Below, piece by piece: positions 24,301 to 31,645 of a stretch of DNA of 39,524 bases (position 1 is the first letter of the stretch; every line of letters begins with the position of its first letter). This DNA is from a virus. Below the pieces are notes generated by a model. The model was not told the DNA's origin. It saw only the letters and a list, made by a program, of their open reading frames with translations, and did no database searches. The position numbers and the translations under genes are program-made. Where the stretch lies: positions 1-39,524 of IMG/VR virus record IMGVR_UViG_3300021963_000282. One strand, written 5' to 3'.

Positions 24301-27127
24301 GCTCAATATGGAAACAGGTCGTGACTTTGCATCAGATAGCGACTTCATGGCAGAACTGGGTCGTGCTTGGGCTGAACAATGGCAAGCCGAAAAAGACTTA
24401 GGTCGTGCCAAGCAACGAAGCGTAGAAGCCATTCGTAAAGAACTAGCCGACAGCAACCAAGCCAACATTGACCAGGCTATTGAAGCATCTACCGTTACAC
24501 AGCAGAACTTGCCGTGGATTGAGCGCATGATCGAATTAGAAGATCGCGCGGTACTTGCAGAAGCCACCCGTACCGTTGAAGGGTTACGCCGTGATCTAAC
24601 CAAAGCCGAACAAGCTGCACAAAAAGCACAGGCTGATCTCAACCGTCTTAATGACAAAGCCAGCAAACTTGTTGAACAAGTACGACCTAAAGTACCAAAC
24701 GAATTGTTGAGCCGTCGTGCCAAATTAGAAAAAGAAAAAGTCACTACACAGAAAGCCGTACTTCGACTAGCCAAAGCAGTAGAGACAGCAACCCGCCAGC
24801 AAGAAAAACTGTTACAAAGCCGTGTCCGTGGTCGCCTTAAAGGTATCGGAAAACTTGAACCCGAAACAGTAGTTGTTAAAATGCGCGACGCACAAGGAAA
24901 TCTTGTTGATACAACCGTGCCTAATACGCGTCGTGGTCAACCCGTACTTAATAAATACGTTGTTGACAAACTGACAGACCAAGAACAGCAAGCACTCAAC
25001 GAGACAATCTTCATCAACAAAAAAGTTGCTCAGGTCAAAGAACAAGTCGCAGCAAACGAACCGTTACAAACCGAAGCAACAAATGTTCTCGCCCAAAGCG
25101 ACATCAACCAGCAGGCACAACTCAATCGACCAGTCGGCCCGCAACTATTAACCGAACCACCGATCTACTTCCCCGGCGGTACAACATCGGCAGCAGCAGA
25201 ACGAGTTGCTATCCCGATGACGATGCGCTCCGAAGGTCTTGCACCCCAGGTCAAAGCACAATACGAAAACACGAAACAGACAGGCTTGACAGCGACATCG
25301 GTCGGACAGCAGGCAGGCAAACTCAACGAAGTCATGGGTCAGTTCTCACGCAACGTCGTGGTCGAAGAATTCATTACCTCGCCCGAATTTGCGCTCCCAA
25401 CATCCAACGTTGTCGGTATCCAGCGCGTACTTGATCTACAACAAGCTGCAATAAACGAACTACAAAACCAAGGCATTCCCCGTAACACGCCACAGTTTGA
25501 AACAGCACTCAAAAGGCGCACAGGTGAACTCCTTATTCGTGAATTGCGTTTACGAGGGTACGAGCCTGTCAGCCCAGTCAAGTTTGATCCCGAAGTACCA
25601 TCGCACTCCCCGGTCGGTGGACTTCAAGAGATCGTTGGCGCAGAGACAGTAGATGCCAACACCATCGCTATGCGTATCGGCTTGCGTGACACCATCGCTT
25701 CTCGATTTGAACCAGTCCACGGCAACACAACACCGTCGGCAGTCACCCGCGTGTTTGACAAAGTCGGCAAATTGACACAAGGTTGGAAGTCGGTCGTTCT
25801 CCCGTTCTCGTTGCGCTGGCAAGTAGGCGACCTCGTCGGCAACATCATGAACGCCTGGATCCGTGGAGACATCCCGGCAAACGAAATGGTTCGGGCAATG
25901 CAAGATGTCAAGAATCGCATCACCGTAGACGGCGACGGCATTCTTCGCACACTTAAATCAGATGTGGCCGACCAAACAATGGCAGACCCTGTACTTGCTG
26001 CTCTCGTTGGTGCAGGCTTAGAAGCTCGTGGTCTTCGTGGCGCAGAACTCAAAGCAATCACCGAAGGAACACTTCGACCAGTAGGCGAACGCATATCGTC
26101 ACGAATGTTCCCCAAGTTCCGTCAAAAAGCATTCAACGTCAACGCCACACAAAACCTTATTGCTCGTGCTGCGGTAGCCATCACAAAACTGGAAGCCGAA
26201 CTAGCCAGCAAGGGACGCACCCTTGACGAAATTGATCCCATTACCCTGCTCAATGACAAAGTATTAAATGACGCTGTCGTCAAAGCAGTACAAGAAACCA
26301 ACAGCACACTCGGCGCATTCGCAGAGATGACACCGTGGGAACGCAACGTGCTACGCCAAGTGTTCCCATTTTGGTCGTGGATCAAATTCATTAACAAGGC
26401 CGCTGCGCAACTGGTACTAGACCAGCCCGACCGTGTTCTGTTCTACGGCCACATAGGTTCGATGTACACCAGCGGTGAAGGCAAAGACCTGATGGACTGG
26501 TTGAAAGACAAAACCCCAACGCCGTTCGGTTTCATGGACTTCCGATTCTTGAACCCGTACTCGGACGCGCTGATCTTCAGTCGCAACCCAATTGAAGCAG
26601 TCAGCCAAACCTTTACTCGCCCGTCGCCAGTCATCATGACCGGGATAGATGCAGCGAACGCTCTCGGTTTCTACGCCACAGGAAAGAACCTAATCCCTTA
26701 CGGTGGCATGAGTCGCCCTGGCTACCTTGAGGGTCGCCCAGGTGCTTCAGCTCGTGGCGTAGGTGACCTTGCAGGCGAACTTGGTTACATGGCATTAAAC
26801 CGTTTCGGTGGCCCATTCCGCAATGTGCTAACCGTACTGCCAAACGAGATACCCGTCATTGCTCCCGAAGGCAGGCTGATCGGCACAGATGTGGCTATCG
26901 GTACACGCAACCGTTACCCGCAAGGCTCCGCACGAACCCAAGGTATCTACGCCGAACCTCGACTGAACCCTACCCTTGCCCGTGTCGGTGCAATCCTCGC
27001 ATCGTTGGGTATTCCAGCACCAATGTTTGACACCGAAAAGGCTTACGCCCAAGGCGAAACACAAGCAGCAAAAGATGAGAAAGCCCGACTAAGAAGGGTT
27101 GTCGCCCGACTACAGTCGGTGCAATGA
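21320..27127 (+). CDS. Giant internal/ejected virion protein (1935 residues)
   Basis: This is the largest gene, 15% of the window. Residues 1-250 hold several Gly/Ala-rich hydrophobic stretches (SSVGNVIKFPATVIQNVPTI; RLSGLGNVGVKAGTAISKAG) that could insert in a membrane. Residues about 700-1170 are a long charged coiled coil. Residues about 1490-1700 are a distinctive domain with FSLRWQVGDLVGNIMNAW, NATQNLIARAAVA and ERNVLRQVFPFWSWIKF. The latter aromatic motif is familiar from very large phage and polyvalent proteins. A clear lysozyme, transglycosylase or polymerase motif was not found. Inferred role: core/ejection protein that leaves the head through the tail and helps DNA cross the envelope, as T7 gp16 does. 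Confidence 0.8.
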   Translation: MANAQDIVNSVIAKQQSSPVVPKATATAPIKYNLKPIQAPAPVKASGEDKGDKGLLGGLISSVGNVIKFPATVIQNVPTIIGKGVQTVGGVGEALFSIGTNIFNEDLYHSRTEVDYEKGKALGLKGTELIAYSLQRSMPLIAPMITSIPATGARLAETATLGAYDTGAPGFDYYQALRKGELGNMLIEDVGNVVLAGRLSGLGNVGVKAGTAISKAGAPRLGSAVSGAGMFAEQPIGTIARGAGRGLSTAPIAARFPKLAEAGGRVAVSETPLRGIYGEAVDARRAFANTKWMELQQKIVDLQKEYRATGVDNSEQIKLLEEQRDAVLNKTGLPKMARGKIDQLSRAGEGLRTQIVATFIRFKDRGAIPEAVDDLLAQESRVRKAAQTAEKAGETERAQNLYAQADIIKQKADIKASDTEGVLSQPAPDWVAPATTLYTTGQVNGIIADLRAGKSMQEILKAITPEQVGPELADMGYGYSELAVLKAIDYAEGRLTPVERIQMDVYQQIQRNWNQFWWDQSQARTGYTTETVPYTYAGTTPDPRNILLELASGKYTGRFIANLNNALDEIAVQYLEQVAPGLAAELKIDLADPKPGIWVTLARNDIGSPAYDAAYKLVQLGFDELRANPDLARFMQNEMIYPAAMRVSMLNEQRRLKLALNDDIGFVAERLRSLLSTHSDIIPKNFLDAITKALVKASDPQGQFDLSTFKRLERNLASLIKLTTERLTKLQEEQGVLATRQAGVDMKLIDAINQMAEMQRIVIAITENPQAILGDTPKLVAATEAEQANLSRIEAIPDEMAQVDAEIKAEVDRQREANAYLQQELDNTQVSLDEARTRATETADAEATVRQQLDQEQAYLDAHAKLTAEEIAGLQTDFETALRIHDQYASGDKFVSKGTAQAVKRRLVEEATQRLAVAQGLVDSLMPSRLRRARTMTIGLATDPNAMSFMQEDFRAPFESAVYQAIGDPKLAKKAYNDFVNSRTVMDEGVAVDQLNMETGRDFASDSDFMAELGRAWAEQWQAEKDLGRAKQRSVEAIRKELADSNQANIDQAIEASTVTQQNLPWIERMIELEDRAVLAEATRTVEGLRRDLTKAEQAAQKAQADLNRLNDKASKLVEQVRPKVPNELLSRRAKLEKEKVTTQKAVLRLAKAVETATRQQEKLLQSRVRGRLKGIGKLEPETVVVKMRDAQGNLVDTTVPNTRRGQPVLNKYVVDKLTDQEQQALNETIFINKKVAQVKEQVAANEPLQTEATNVLAQSDINQQAQLNRPVGPQLLTEPPIYFPGGTTSAAAERVAIPMTMRSEGLAPQVKAQYENTKQTGLTATSVGQQAGKLNEVMGQFSRNVVVEEFITSPEFALPTSNVVGIQRVLDLQQAAINELQNQGIPRNTPQFETALKRRTGELLIRELRLRGYEPVSPVKFDPEVPSHSPVGGLQEIVGAETVDANTIAMRIGLRDTIASRFEPVHGNTTPSAVTRVFDKVGKLTQGWKSVVLPFSLRWQVGDLVGNIMNAWIRGDIPANEMVRAMQDVKNRITVDGDGILRTLKSDVADQTMADPVLAALVGAGLEARGLRGAELKAITEGTLRPVGERISSRMFPKFRQKAFNVNATQNLIARAAVAITKLEAELASKGRTLDEIDPITLLNDKVLNDAVVKAVQETNSTLGAFAEMTPWERNVLRQVFPFWSWIKFINKAAAQLVLDQPDRVLFYGHIGSMYTSGEGKDLMDWLKDKTPTPFGFMDFRFLNPYSDALIFSRNPIEAVSQTFTRPSPVIMTGIDAANALGFYATGKNLIPYGGMSRPGYLEGRPGASARGVGDLAGELGYMALNRFGGPFRNVLTVLPNEIPVIAPEGRLIGTDVAIGTRNRYPQGSARTQGIYAEPRLNPTLARVGAILASLGIPAPMFDTEKAYAQGETQAAKDEKARLRRVVARLQSVQ

Positions 27128-27501
27128 TCTACAAACTGGAAGTCCACGGTCGACGACCCACCACCCTCAACCAGGAACGCAAGGTCAACAACTGGGGAGC
27201 CAGGGCTAGCGACACCAAATGGTGGCGAGCGCAATACGCCGAACTGGCAGCCGACATCCCCCCAATGAAGCGCATCCACATCTCGGTCACCCCCCTGCAC
27301 AAGAACGGCAGGTCACCCCAAGACGTTGGAGCCTGCTTCCCTGCAGCCAAAGCCGGGATAGACGGACTCGTAGACGCGGGGGTCATTCCCGACGACACAC
27401 CTGACATCGTTGTTAGGCTAGACTTTTACGCACCGCACGTCTGTGGAGAAGACGGACTCAGAATCGAAGTTAGGAACGCCGACGATGAACCCAATGTATA
27501 G
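27124..27501 (+). CDS. rusA: RusA-like Holliday junction resolvase
   Basis: The 125-residue product has the RusA family pattern. It has an N-terminal substrate-binding stretch (LEVHGRRPTTLNQERK), a basic/aromatic helix (KWWRAQYAEL) and the core DVGACFPAAKAGIDGLVDAG followed by VIPDDTPDIV. RusA dimers cut four-way DNA junctions with acidic residues; D in DVG, D in IDGL and the DD pair are candidate metal ligands. In E. coli RusA the first motif reads D-x-x-N; here it is DVGA, a variation. It overlaps the giant gene by 4 nt. It probably debranches recombination intermediates before packaging and works with the RecT-like protein. Confidence 0.8.
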   Translation: MIYKLEVHGRRPTTLNQERKVNNWGARASDTKWWRAQYAELAADIPPMKRIHISVTPLHKNGRSPQDVGACFPAAKAGIDGLVDAGVIPDDTPDIVVRLDFYAPHVCGEDGLRIEVRNADDEPNV

Positions 27502-27751
27502 CAACGCTCTTTCAGGTCTAGCCTCAGGTATGGCTGGTGGTGGCGGAATGCCTATGGGCGGTGGCATGGAAGGTGGCGAATCAGAAATGATGCCGTGTCC
27601 CATGTGCCAAGGTACTGGCATGATTAGCGAAGACATGATGGAAGGTGGCTCAATGCTCCCGCCTCGCCTCGCAGCCCGTGGTGGCGGTATGTCAATGGGC
27701 GGCGCACCAATGGGTGGCGGTATGCCAATGCCATCCTCACCGATGAGCTAG
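27485..27751 (+). CDS. Gly/Met-rich small protein with CxxCxGxG
   Basis: The product has 88 residues, starting at ATG 27485 within the end of the resolvase gene. It is dominated by Gly and Met (GGGMPMGGGMEGG and later GGGMSMGGAPMGGGMPMP). A single DnaJ-type zinc half-site, CPMCQGTG, lies at about residues 36-43. One half-site would need a partner or dimer to bind zinc. Such Met/Gly-rich proteins occur beside portal or virion genes in aquatic phages, with unknown roles. Confidence 0.65.
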   Translation: MNPMYSNALSGLASGMAGGGGMPMGGGMEGGESEMMPCPMCQGTGMISEDMMEGGSMLPPRLAARGGGMSMGGAPMGGGMPMPSSPMS

Positions 27752-27753
27752 TC

Positions 27754-28083
27754 ATGGCATCGCCAGCGTGGCAACGTAAAGAAGGTCAGAACCCTTCAGG
27801 TGGACTCAACGAAGCAGGTCGAGCGTCGTACAAAGCGCAGACTGGCGGAACACTCAAAGCCCCGGTTAAAGGTCGTCCGTCTTCCCCCGATCAGATGCGC
27901 CGTAAAGGATCGTTCCTGTCGCGTATGGGCGGATCGCCAGGCCCAATGAAAGACGACAAAGGTCGTCCGACACGCAAGGCGTTAGCACTCAAAGCCTGGG
28001 GTGCTAGCAACGAAGCCGAAGCCAAATCTATGGGTCGTCGTTTACTGGAGCAGTACGCCAAGCAGAAAGCAGACAAGAAGTGA
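27754..28083 (+). CDS. Small basic protein, DUF6321-like
   Basis: The product has 109 residues and is strongly basic. It opens with WQRKEGQNPSGGLNEAGRAS, then LKAPVKGRP, RRKGSFLSRMGG, and DDKGRPTRKALALKAWG. This pattern matches, as I remember it, the small domain called DUF6321 found in many marine and freshwater phages beside structural genes. A DNA- or RNA-binding role in the virion is plausible from charge. The stop overlaps the next GTG start (GTGA). Confidence 0.78.
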   Translation: MASPAWQRKEGQNPSGGLNEAGRASYKAQTGGTLKAPVKGRPSSPDQMRRKGSFLSRMGGSPGPMKDDKGRPTRKALALKAWGASNEAEAKSMGRRLLEQYAKQKADKK

Positions 28084-28241
28084 AGAAGCCTTTTTGGGAA
28101 TCAAAGAACCCGAATAAGAAGTCAAGCAAACTTGGTGCTGAGGGTATCGCCCTTGCTAAGAGCATGGCATCCAAAGCTGGTCGCCCGTATCCAAACCTCG
28201 TTGACAACGCCGCAGCGAGTCGAAAACTCAAAGGCAAATGA
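28080..28241 (+). CDS. 53-residue basic protein with GRPYPNLVDN motif
   Basis: The frame runs from GTG 28080 (overlapping the previous stop) to TGA 28239-28241. The product begins with KKPFWESKNPNKKSSK, continues as a helix (EGIALAKSMASKA), and ends in GRPYPNLVDNAAASRKLKGK. Aquatic phages commonly encode a small basic protein with the GR-YPN-VDN ending in this neighbourhood. It is coupled on both sides. Function is unknown; a virion nucleoid or packaging accessory is possible. Confidence 0.7.
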   Translation: MKKPFWESKNPNKKSSKLGAEGIALAKSMASKAGRPYPNLVDNAAASRKLKGK

Positions 28242-28390
28242 TGAAACCGAATCCTAAAAAAGTTGGCCTTGTAATGCGCGAATTCAAAAGCGGTGGTTTG
28301 CATTCAGGTAAAGGTGGCAAAGTCGTCACCAATCCAAAGCAAGCTTTAGCAATCGCATTGTCAGAAGCAAACATAAAACAGAAGAAGTAA
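28238..28390 (+). CDS. 50-residue basic protein, DUF6496-like
   Basis: The start is ATG 28238 or the adjacent ATG 28241, overlapping the previous stop. The product has the pattern VMREFKSGGLHSGKGG, KVVTNPKQALAIALSEA, which matches the very short domain I know as DUF6496 (EFKxGxLxSGSGGxVxxxxQAIAIALSEA) in phages and bacteria. Function is unknown; it is highly basic. It ends the small-protein cluster. Confidence 0.75.
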   Translation: MMKPNPKKVGLVMREFKSGGLHSGKGGKVVTNPKQALAIALSEANIKQKK

Positions 28391-28423
28391 GCCCTGCTCA
28401 CAATGTCATTTCGCCCCGGTGAC

Positions 28424-28451
28424 TTGACCGAAGGTGACCATTCAGTAAACT
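28424..28451 (+). promoter_or_regulatory. Promoter candidate before the transglycosylase gene
   Basis: TTGACC (28424-28429), a 16-bp spacer and TAAACT (28446-28451) lie in the 127-base gap after the small basic genes. Just after the -10 is a near-palindrome GTGTTG-C-CAACAC. The gap also repeats GGTGAC twice and has the inverse GTCACC near 28496, any of which could be an operator. The next gene has its own ribosome site (AAAGGAAA). Confidence 0.5.
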
Positions 28452-28517
28452 TGGTGTTGCCAACACAAACGTGATGTTGAAGGCTACGAGCCTCTGTCAC
28501 CCTTAACAAAGGAAATT

Positions 28518-29060
28518 ATGCGGCAAATCACCAAAGCAATAGCCATTATTTGCGTTATGTCTTCGTGCGGGACGACAGCAAAAGAAGCAACAGAAACGCT
28601 TCCCACGCTCCAGCTCGCACCAGTCACAACACAAGCAGTCATCCTGAATGCTCACGAAGCATTGCAAGAAGACCTAGCAACCACAACCACATCCACCACA
28701 ACAACCACAGAAGTACCGTTGGTATCAGATCCCCTTGATTTCATTGACGAATCGCGGGCAATGCATGGCAAGTGTGGTGAATGGTACGAGACACTCATCG
28801 CTGTCGGTGGCCGTGAAGAAGACTGGCCGACATGGTCACGAGTCCTGTGGACTGAGAGTCGTTGCCTTCCCGCACCAGGCCCTGCAACAGCCGACTGCAT
28901 CGGGCTAACCCAAATATTTTTTCGGGTGCATGAAGCCTGGTTATCGGAGTTCGGTTTCGGCAGAGAAGACCTGCTAGACCCCGTAAAAAACCTGACATTC
29001 GCTGTCGCATTACAGAAGTCTTCGGGCTGGTCACCGTGGGCTTACTTAAATATGCCTTGA
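28518..29060 (+). CDS. Lipoprotein lytic transglycosylase
   Basis: The product has 180 residues. Residues 1-17 are a lipoprotein signal ending at C17 (VMSSC). A flexible spacer with a Thr-rich run (TTTTSTTTTTE, about 55-65) follows. Residues about 84-178 are an SLT-type lysozyme fold: catalytic Glu in WTESRC (E113), GLTQI (129-133) and a C-terminal SSGWSPWAY. The enzyme would cleave glycan strands of peptidoglycan from the outer face of the membrane. It may act at DNA entry, lysis or wall remodelling. It has its own promoter and sits apart from the endolysin cassette. The Thr-rich linker links it stylistically to the secreted protein at 15880-16962. Confidence 0.85.
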   Translation: MRQITKAIAIICVMSSCGTTAKEATETLPTLQLAPVTTQAVILNAHEALQEDLATTTTSTTTTTEVPLVSDPLDFIDESRAMHGKCGEWYETLIAVGGREEDWPTWSRVLWTESRCLPAPGPATADCIGLTQIFFRVHEAWLSEFGFGREDLLDPVKNLTFAVALQKSSGWSPWAYLNMP

Positions 29061-29085
29061 CTTTCATACACCCATACTTCATAAT
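29057..29085 (+). promoter_or_regulatory. Strong promoter for the recombination/modification operon
   Basis: TTGACT (29057-29062), a 17-bp spacer and CATAAT (29080-29085) give five of six consensus bases in each box. It overlaps the last codons of the upstream gene and lies 57 bases before the next start. It is the best sigma-70-type promoter in the window and probably drives the run of genes to 35584. Confidence 0.72.
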
Positions 29086-29099
29086 CATTACTGTGCAAC

Positions 29100-29121
29100 A
29101 CCCCACCACTACGGTGAGGGT
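29100..29121 (+). promoter_or_regulatory. Leader hairpin with bulged A
   Basis: A100-CCC-CACC pairs with GGTG-GGG-T around a 5-nt loop, with A29117 bulged (8 bp). It lies in the 5' leader of the operon, ten bases before the ribosome site AAGGGG. It lacks a T-run. The 5' arm plus loop (CACCACTAC, 29104-29112) is the inverse of GTAGTGGTG at 7039 and 15859. It may control translation or be a protein target. Confidence 0.5.
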
Positions 29122-29141
29122 AACCAAACAAAGGGGAAACC

Positions 29142-29657
29142 ATGACAGAGATAGTTCCAGTTCCGTTAACCAACTCGCTTGAGCGACAAGGTGAAGACGG
29201 CCTACGCAACGCAATCATGCGCTCAGATAGCAGTCGAGCAGAACTTGCCAAAGCCGGGGAATACCCTCAGCTGCTCAAGGGTCTGTTGTATCTCAAAGAT
29301 ATTAAGGCTGACCTAGACACGCTGATCCGTGCCACCGAAGATGACATCACCCGTCTCATGCCTGAGAAGAAGATGTTCATTGACGAAGTCGGTACGGTCG
29401 AGCGTCGCACTAGTTCCACCCGCAAATGGGAATCGGAAGACTTGCTGAAGCACATCACACGATCAACGCTTGACCCCGAAGGTACAGGCGAAGTCAGCAT
29501 TAACAATGTTGTCATGTTGATTGACACACTCAAAGCCGTACTCCCATTCACAGCGTCGCTGGGCTGGCGAGTCACCGCATTAAAAGAACTGGGCATTGAT
29601 GTCTCAGAGTATTCAGAAGCAACCTATGGTCGTCAGACCGTACAGATCACAAAGTAG
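29142..29657 (+). CDS. Hypothetical protein upstream of RecT
   Basis: The product has 171 residues, with AAGGGG before the ATG. The N-terminal third is helical (NSLERQGEDGLRNAIMRSDS). A central helical region (LYLKDIKADLDTLIRATEDD) leads into FIDEVGTVERRTSSTRKWESEDLLKHI, a Lys/Arg-rich patch that could touch nucleic acid. It lies immediately before the RecT-like gene with a 5-nt gap. In actinophages, proteins with the VERR(T/S)-STRKxWxxxDL signature occupy this place; function is not known. It could be a recombination partner. Confidence 0.75.
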   Translation: MTEIVPVPLTNSLERQGEDGLRNAIMRSDSSRAELAKAGEYPQLLKGLLYLKDIKADLDTLIRATEDDITRLMPEKKMFIDEVGTVERRTSSTRKWESEDLLKHITRSTLDPEGTGEVSINNVVMLIDTLKAVLPFTASLGWRVTALKELGIDVSEYSEATYGRQTVQITK

Positions 29658-29662
29658 GAATC

Positions 29663-30583
29663 ATGTCCAATATTGAAGTAGCACGTCAACTCACCCCGGC
29701 TGAAGTCAACTGGAAGACCGCACAAAAGATTGCGAACACACCGTTCGTACCTAGTGCGTTCCGTGGCAAGCCCGAAGCAGTATTCGCTGCAATCCTTTAC
29801 GGCGACGAACTTGGTCTAGGGCCGATGCAGTCGCTTAACAGCGTTCATGTCATTGAAGGCAAGCCGAGCATGGCTCCCGAACTGATGCGTGCGCTCGTCG
29901 CCCGTGCAGGACACCGCCTAGATGTCAAGCTCGCGAGCAACGACAAGGTTGTCCTATGGGGCAAGCGAGCAGACAACGACTCTGAAGCCACAGTCGAATG
30001 GTCAATGAAAGATGCACAGCAGGCTGGCCTGGCTGGCCGTGGTGCATGGAAGACTTACCCCCGTGCGATGTTGTTGGCTCGTGCCACGTCAGAACTGTGC
30101 CGCATGATCTTTGCAGATGTTGTCGCAGGCTTGTCATACACGCCCGAAGAAGCATCGTCTATCGCTGGTGTTGAATGGAACGACACACCCGTTGATCCGT
30201 TACAGAACGCACCCGTGCTGACCGCAGCACCGCCGACGACAGCACCGAACGCCGAGCCACAGCAAGTGATTGTTGAGGCCGACTGGGTTGAAGACCCGCC
30301 GTACGAACCGACACTTGACTGGACAGAAGAATTCCCCGGCTCAGAAATCCAAGAAGCCGTCGTCGTACAGCCAGCATCAACCATGACCAATGTTGCGACA
30401 CCGAAGCAGATTGGAATGGTTCGTGCGCTCCTGCGTGAATGGGGAGTCAACGCCGAAGAATCATTGTCACTCGCCTCGATGCATCTCAACCGTGAGATCA
30501 CCACATTGGGAACATTGACCAAGAGCGATGCGTCATCGTTCATCACCTACCTCAAGGACAACCATCCAGGCGGTGTCGTGTGA
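29663..30583 (+). CDS. recT: RecT-like single-strand annealing protein
   Basis: The product has 306 residues and matches the RecT/Redβ-type phage annealing proteins. It has the opening TPAEVNWKTAQKIANTPFVP, the signature GDELGLGPMQSLNSVHVIEG, then KPSMAPELMRALV and a core ending RATSELCRMIFADV. These proteins coat single-stranded DNA and anneal it to complementary strands. Residues about 195-240 are a Pro/Ala/Glu linker. The C-terminal 60 residues form a separate helical module (TPKQIGMVRALLREWG; SASS-type end), perhaps for partner binding. No companion exonuclease of the lambda Exo or RecE type is evident nearby. Confidence 0.88.
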   Translation: MSNIEVARQLTPAEVNWKTAQKIANTPFVPSAFRGKPEAVFAAILYGDELGLGPMQSLNSVHVIEGKPSMAPELMRALVARAGHRLDVKLASNDKVVLWGKRADNDSEATVEWSMKDAQQAGLAGRGAWKTYPRAMLLARATSELCRMIFADVVAGLSYTPEEASSIAGVEWNDTPVDPLQNAPVLTAAPPTTAPNAEPQQVIVEADWVEDPPYEPTLDWTEEFPGSEIQEAVVVQPASTMTNVATPKQIGMVRALLREWGVNAEESLSLASMHLNREITTLGTLTKSDASSFITYLKDNHPGGVV

Positions 30584-30819
30584 ACCCGATCAAACTAATC
30601 ATCATGCGCCGTCACGCTCGGCAAGGCCACCTCAACCTGATGGCACGTCACCTGATCCAATGCGCCGATCAAATAGACGAACTGCGCCGAGAAAACCGTG
30701 CGCTGCGAATCCGTGGTGAACGTCTAGCGCAAGCCATCGAGAACAACGACTGGACAGTTGACTACGCAATCGTATTGAGCGACAGCGTCTCAGCATGGCG
30801 GGAGTTCGACGAATCATGA
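30580..30819 (+). CDS. Small coiled-coil hypothetical protein
   Basis: The product has 79 residues from a GTG overlapping the RecT stop (GTGA). The N-terminus is basic (IKLIIMRRHARQGHLNLM), followed by a coiled segment (DQIDELRRENRALRIRGERL) and an acidic, Trp-containing end. Its stop overlaps the WhiB start (ATGA). Function is unknown. Confidence 0.68.
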   Translation: MNPIKLIIMRRHARQGHLNLMARHLIQCADQIDELRRENRALRIRGERLAQAIENNDWTVDYAIVLSDSVSAWREFDES

Positions 30820-31496
30820 CAGGCGAGAGCGTTACCTTCAACTTCATTCCCGTTCAAGACTGGGTCAGCCAAGCTCGCTGCCGTGGTATGGATCCGAACA
30901 TCTTTATGCCCGAACCTGGCGAATCAACCGCTGAGATTAAAGAGATTTGCAACGGCAAGATGCACAAGCGTTTCAACCGTGACAAGCAACGGTACGAGCT
31001 GGTCGGTGAGCCACCGTGTCCAGTCCGTGGACAATGTTTGCAGTATGCGATGGAACTCCCCGGCAAAGTAGTCGGCATCTTCGGTGGCACATCAGAAAAG
31101 GAACGTCGTGCGCTACGTTCAGAGTTTCGTATGGACGGTGCAGTAAAACGCATTCAGCACGGAACTATCGGTGGATACAAAGCTGAATGGCGTTACGGAC
31201 TCAAGCATTGCGACAAATGTCTAGCAGCCAATGCCGAAGCAACTCGACGCAACAAAGCCCAAGCAAAGTCCAAAGTAAAACATGGAACATATGCTGGATA
31301 TCGTTCGGAGAAGCGACTAGGGTTACCGATATGCGAAGCCTGCCAGCAAGCGTACGAGGTAGAGAAAGCCGACTACCTGTCCAAGACGACAGCGTTAGAG
31401 ACGGATTCGCCGTTACGCCAGGTTCTCAACTTATTGCACTCAGTCACAACTGCCGACTGGCCGATAGCAAAGGATATTGCAAGTGAACAAGCCTGA
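30816..31496 (+). CDS. WhiB-family regulator with split cluster motif and Cys repeats
   Basis: The product has 226 residues. Residues 1-100 are WhiB-like, an actinobacterial [4Fe-4S] regulator family: C22 (ARCRGMDP), C45 (EIC), C68 and C74 (PPCPVRGQC), then a GIFGGTSEKERR turn (usual GVWGG). In most WhiB proteins the second and third Cys form CxxC; here 22 residues separate them. The C-terminal part has two tandem repeats of about 30 residues (115-143 and 156-183), each HGT-x-x-GY ... R-x-GL ... C-x2-C, probably zinc-binding and DNA-binding. ATG 30816 overlaps the upstream stop; an ATG 21 bases earlier is less likely. It probably modulates host or phage transcription through host sigma factor. 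Confidence 0.85.
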   Translation: MTGESVTFNFIPVQDWVSQARCRGMDPNIFMPEPGESTAEIKEICNGKMHKRFNRDKQRYELVGEPPCPVRGQCLQYAMELPGKVVGIFGGTSEKERRALRSEFRMDGAVKRIQHGTIGGYKAEWRYGLKHCDKCLAANAEATRRNKAQAKSKVKHGTYAGYRSEKRLGLPICEACQQAYEVEKADYLSKTTALETDSPLRQVLNLLHSVTTADWPIAKDIASEQA

Positions 31497-31644
31497 AGTG
31501 TGCGAAGACTGCGAACAACGCAAACTGTTGACCCATGTATACCTTAAGCTTTCAGGTGGCGGTAGCAAATGGTTATGCCGGGATTGCTGGCACAAGCGTG
31601 AAGCACCATTCATTAGTGGTAACTACAAGAGTCAATGGGATTGA
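31483..31644 (+). CDS. 53-residue zinc-ribbon protein
   Basis: The frame runs from GTG 31483, overlapping the end of the WhiB gene, to TGA 31642-31644. The product has two Cys pairs (CEDC and CRDC) about 25 residues apart, with basic and aromatic residues between and the ending APFISGNYKSQWD. This is the layout of a minimal zinc ribbon. It lies next to another zinc-ribbon miniprotein one base downstream. Function is unknown. Confidence 0.65.
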   Translation: MNKPEVCEDCEQRKLLTHVYLKLSGGGSKWLCRDCWHKREAPFISGNYKSQWD

Positions 31645-31645
31645 C

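Noticed and set aside
24208-24774. 188-residue leftward frame within the giant gene
   Set aside because: Ser/Arg/Ala-rich antisense of the coiled-coil region, with no promoter, ribosome site or motif.
25624-26115. 163-residue leftward frame within the giant gene
   Set aside because: Antisense of the conserved-looking C-terminal domain; Pro/Arg/Ser-rich and typical of a shadow frame.
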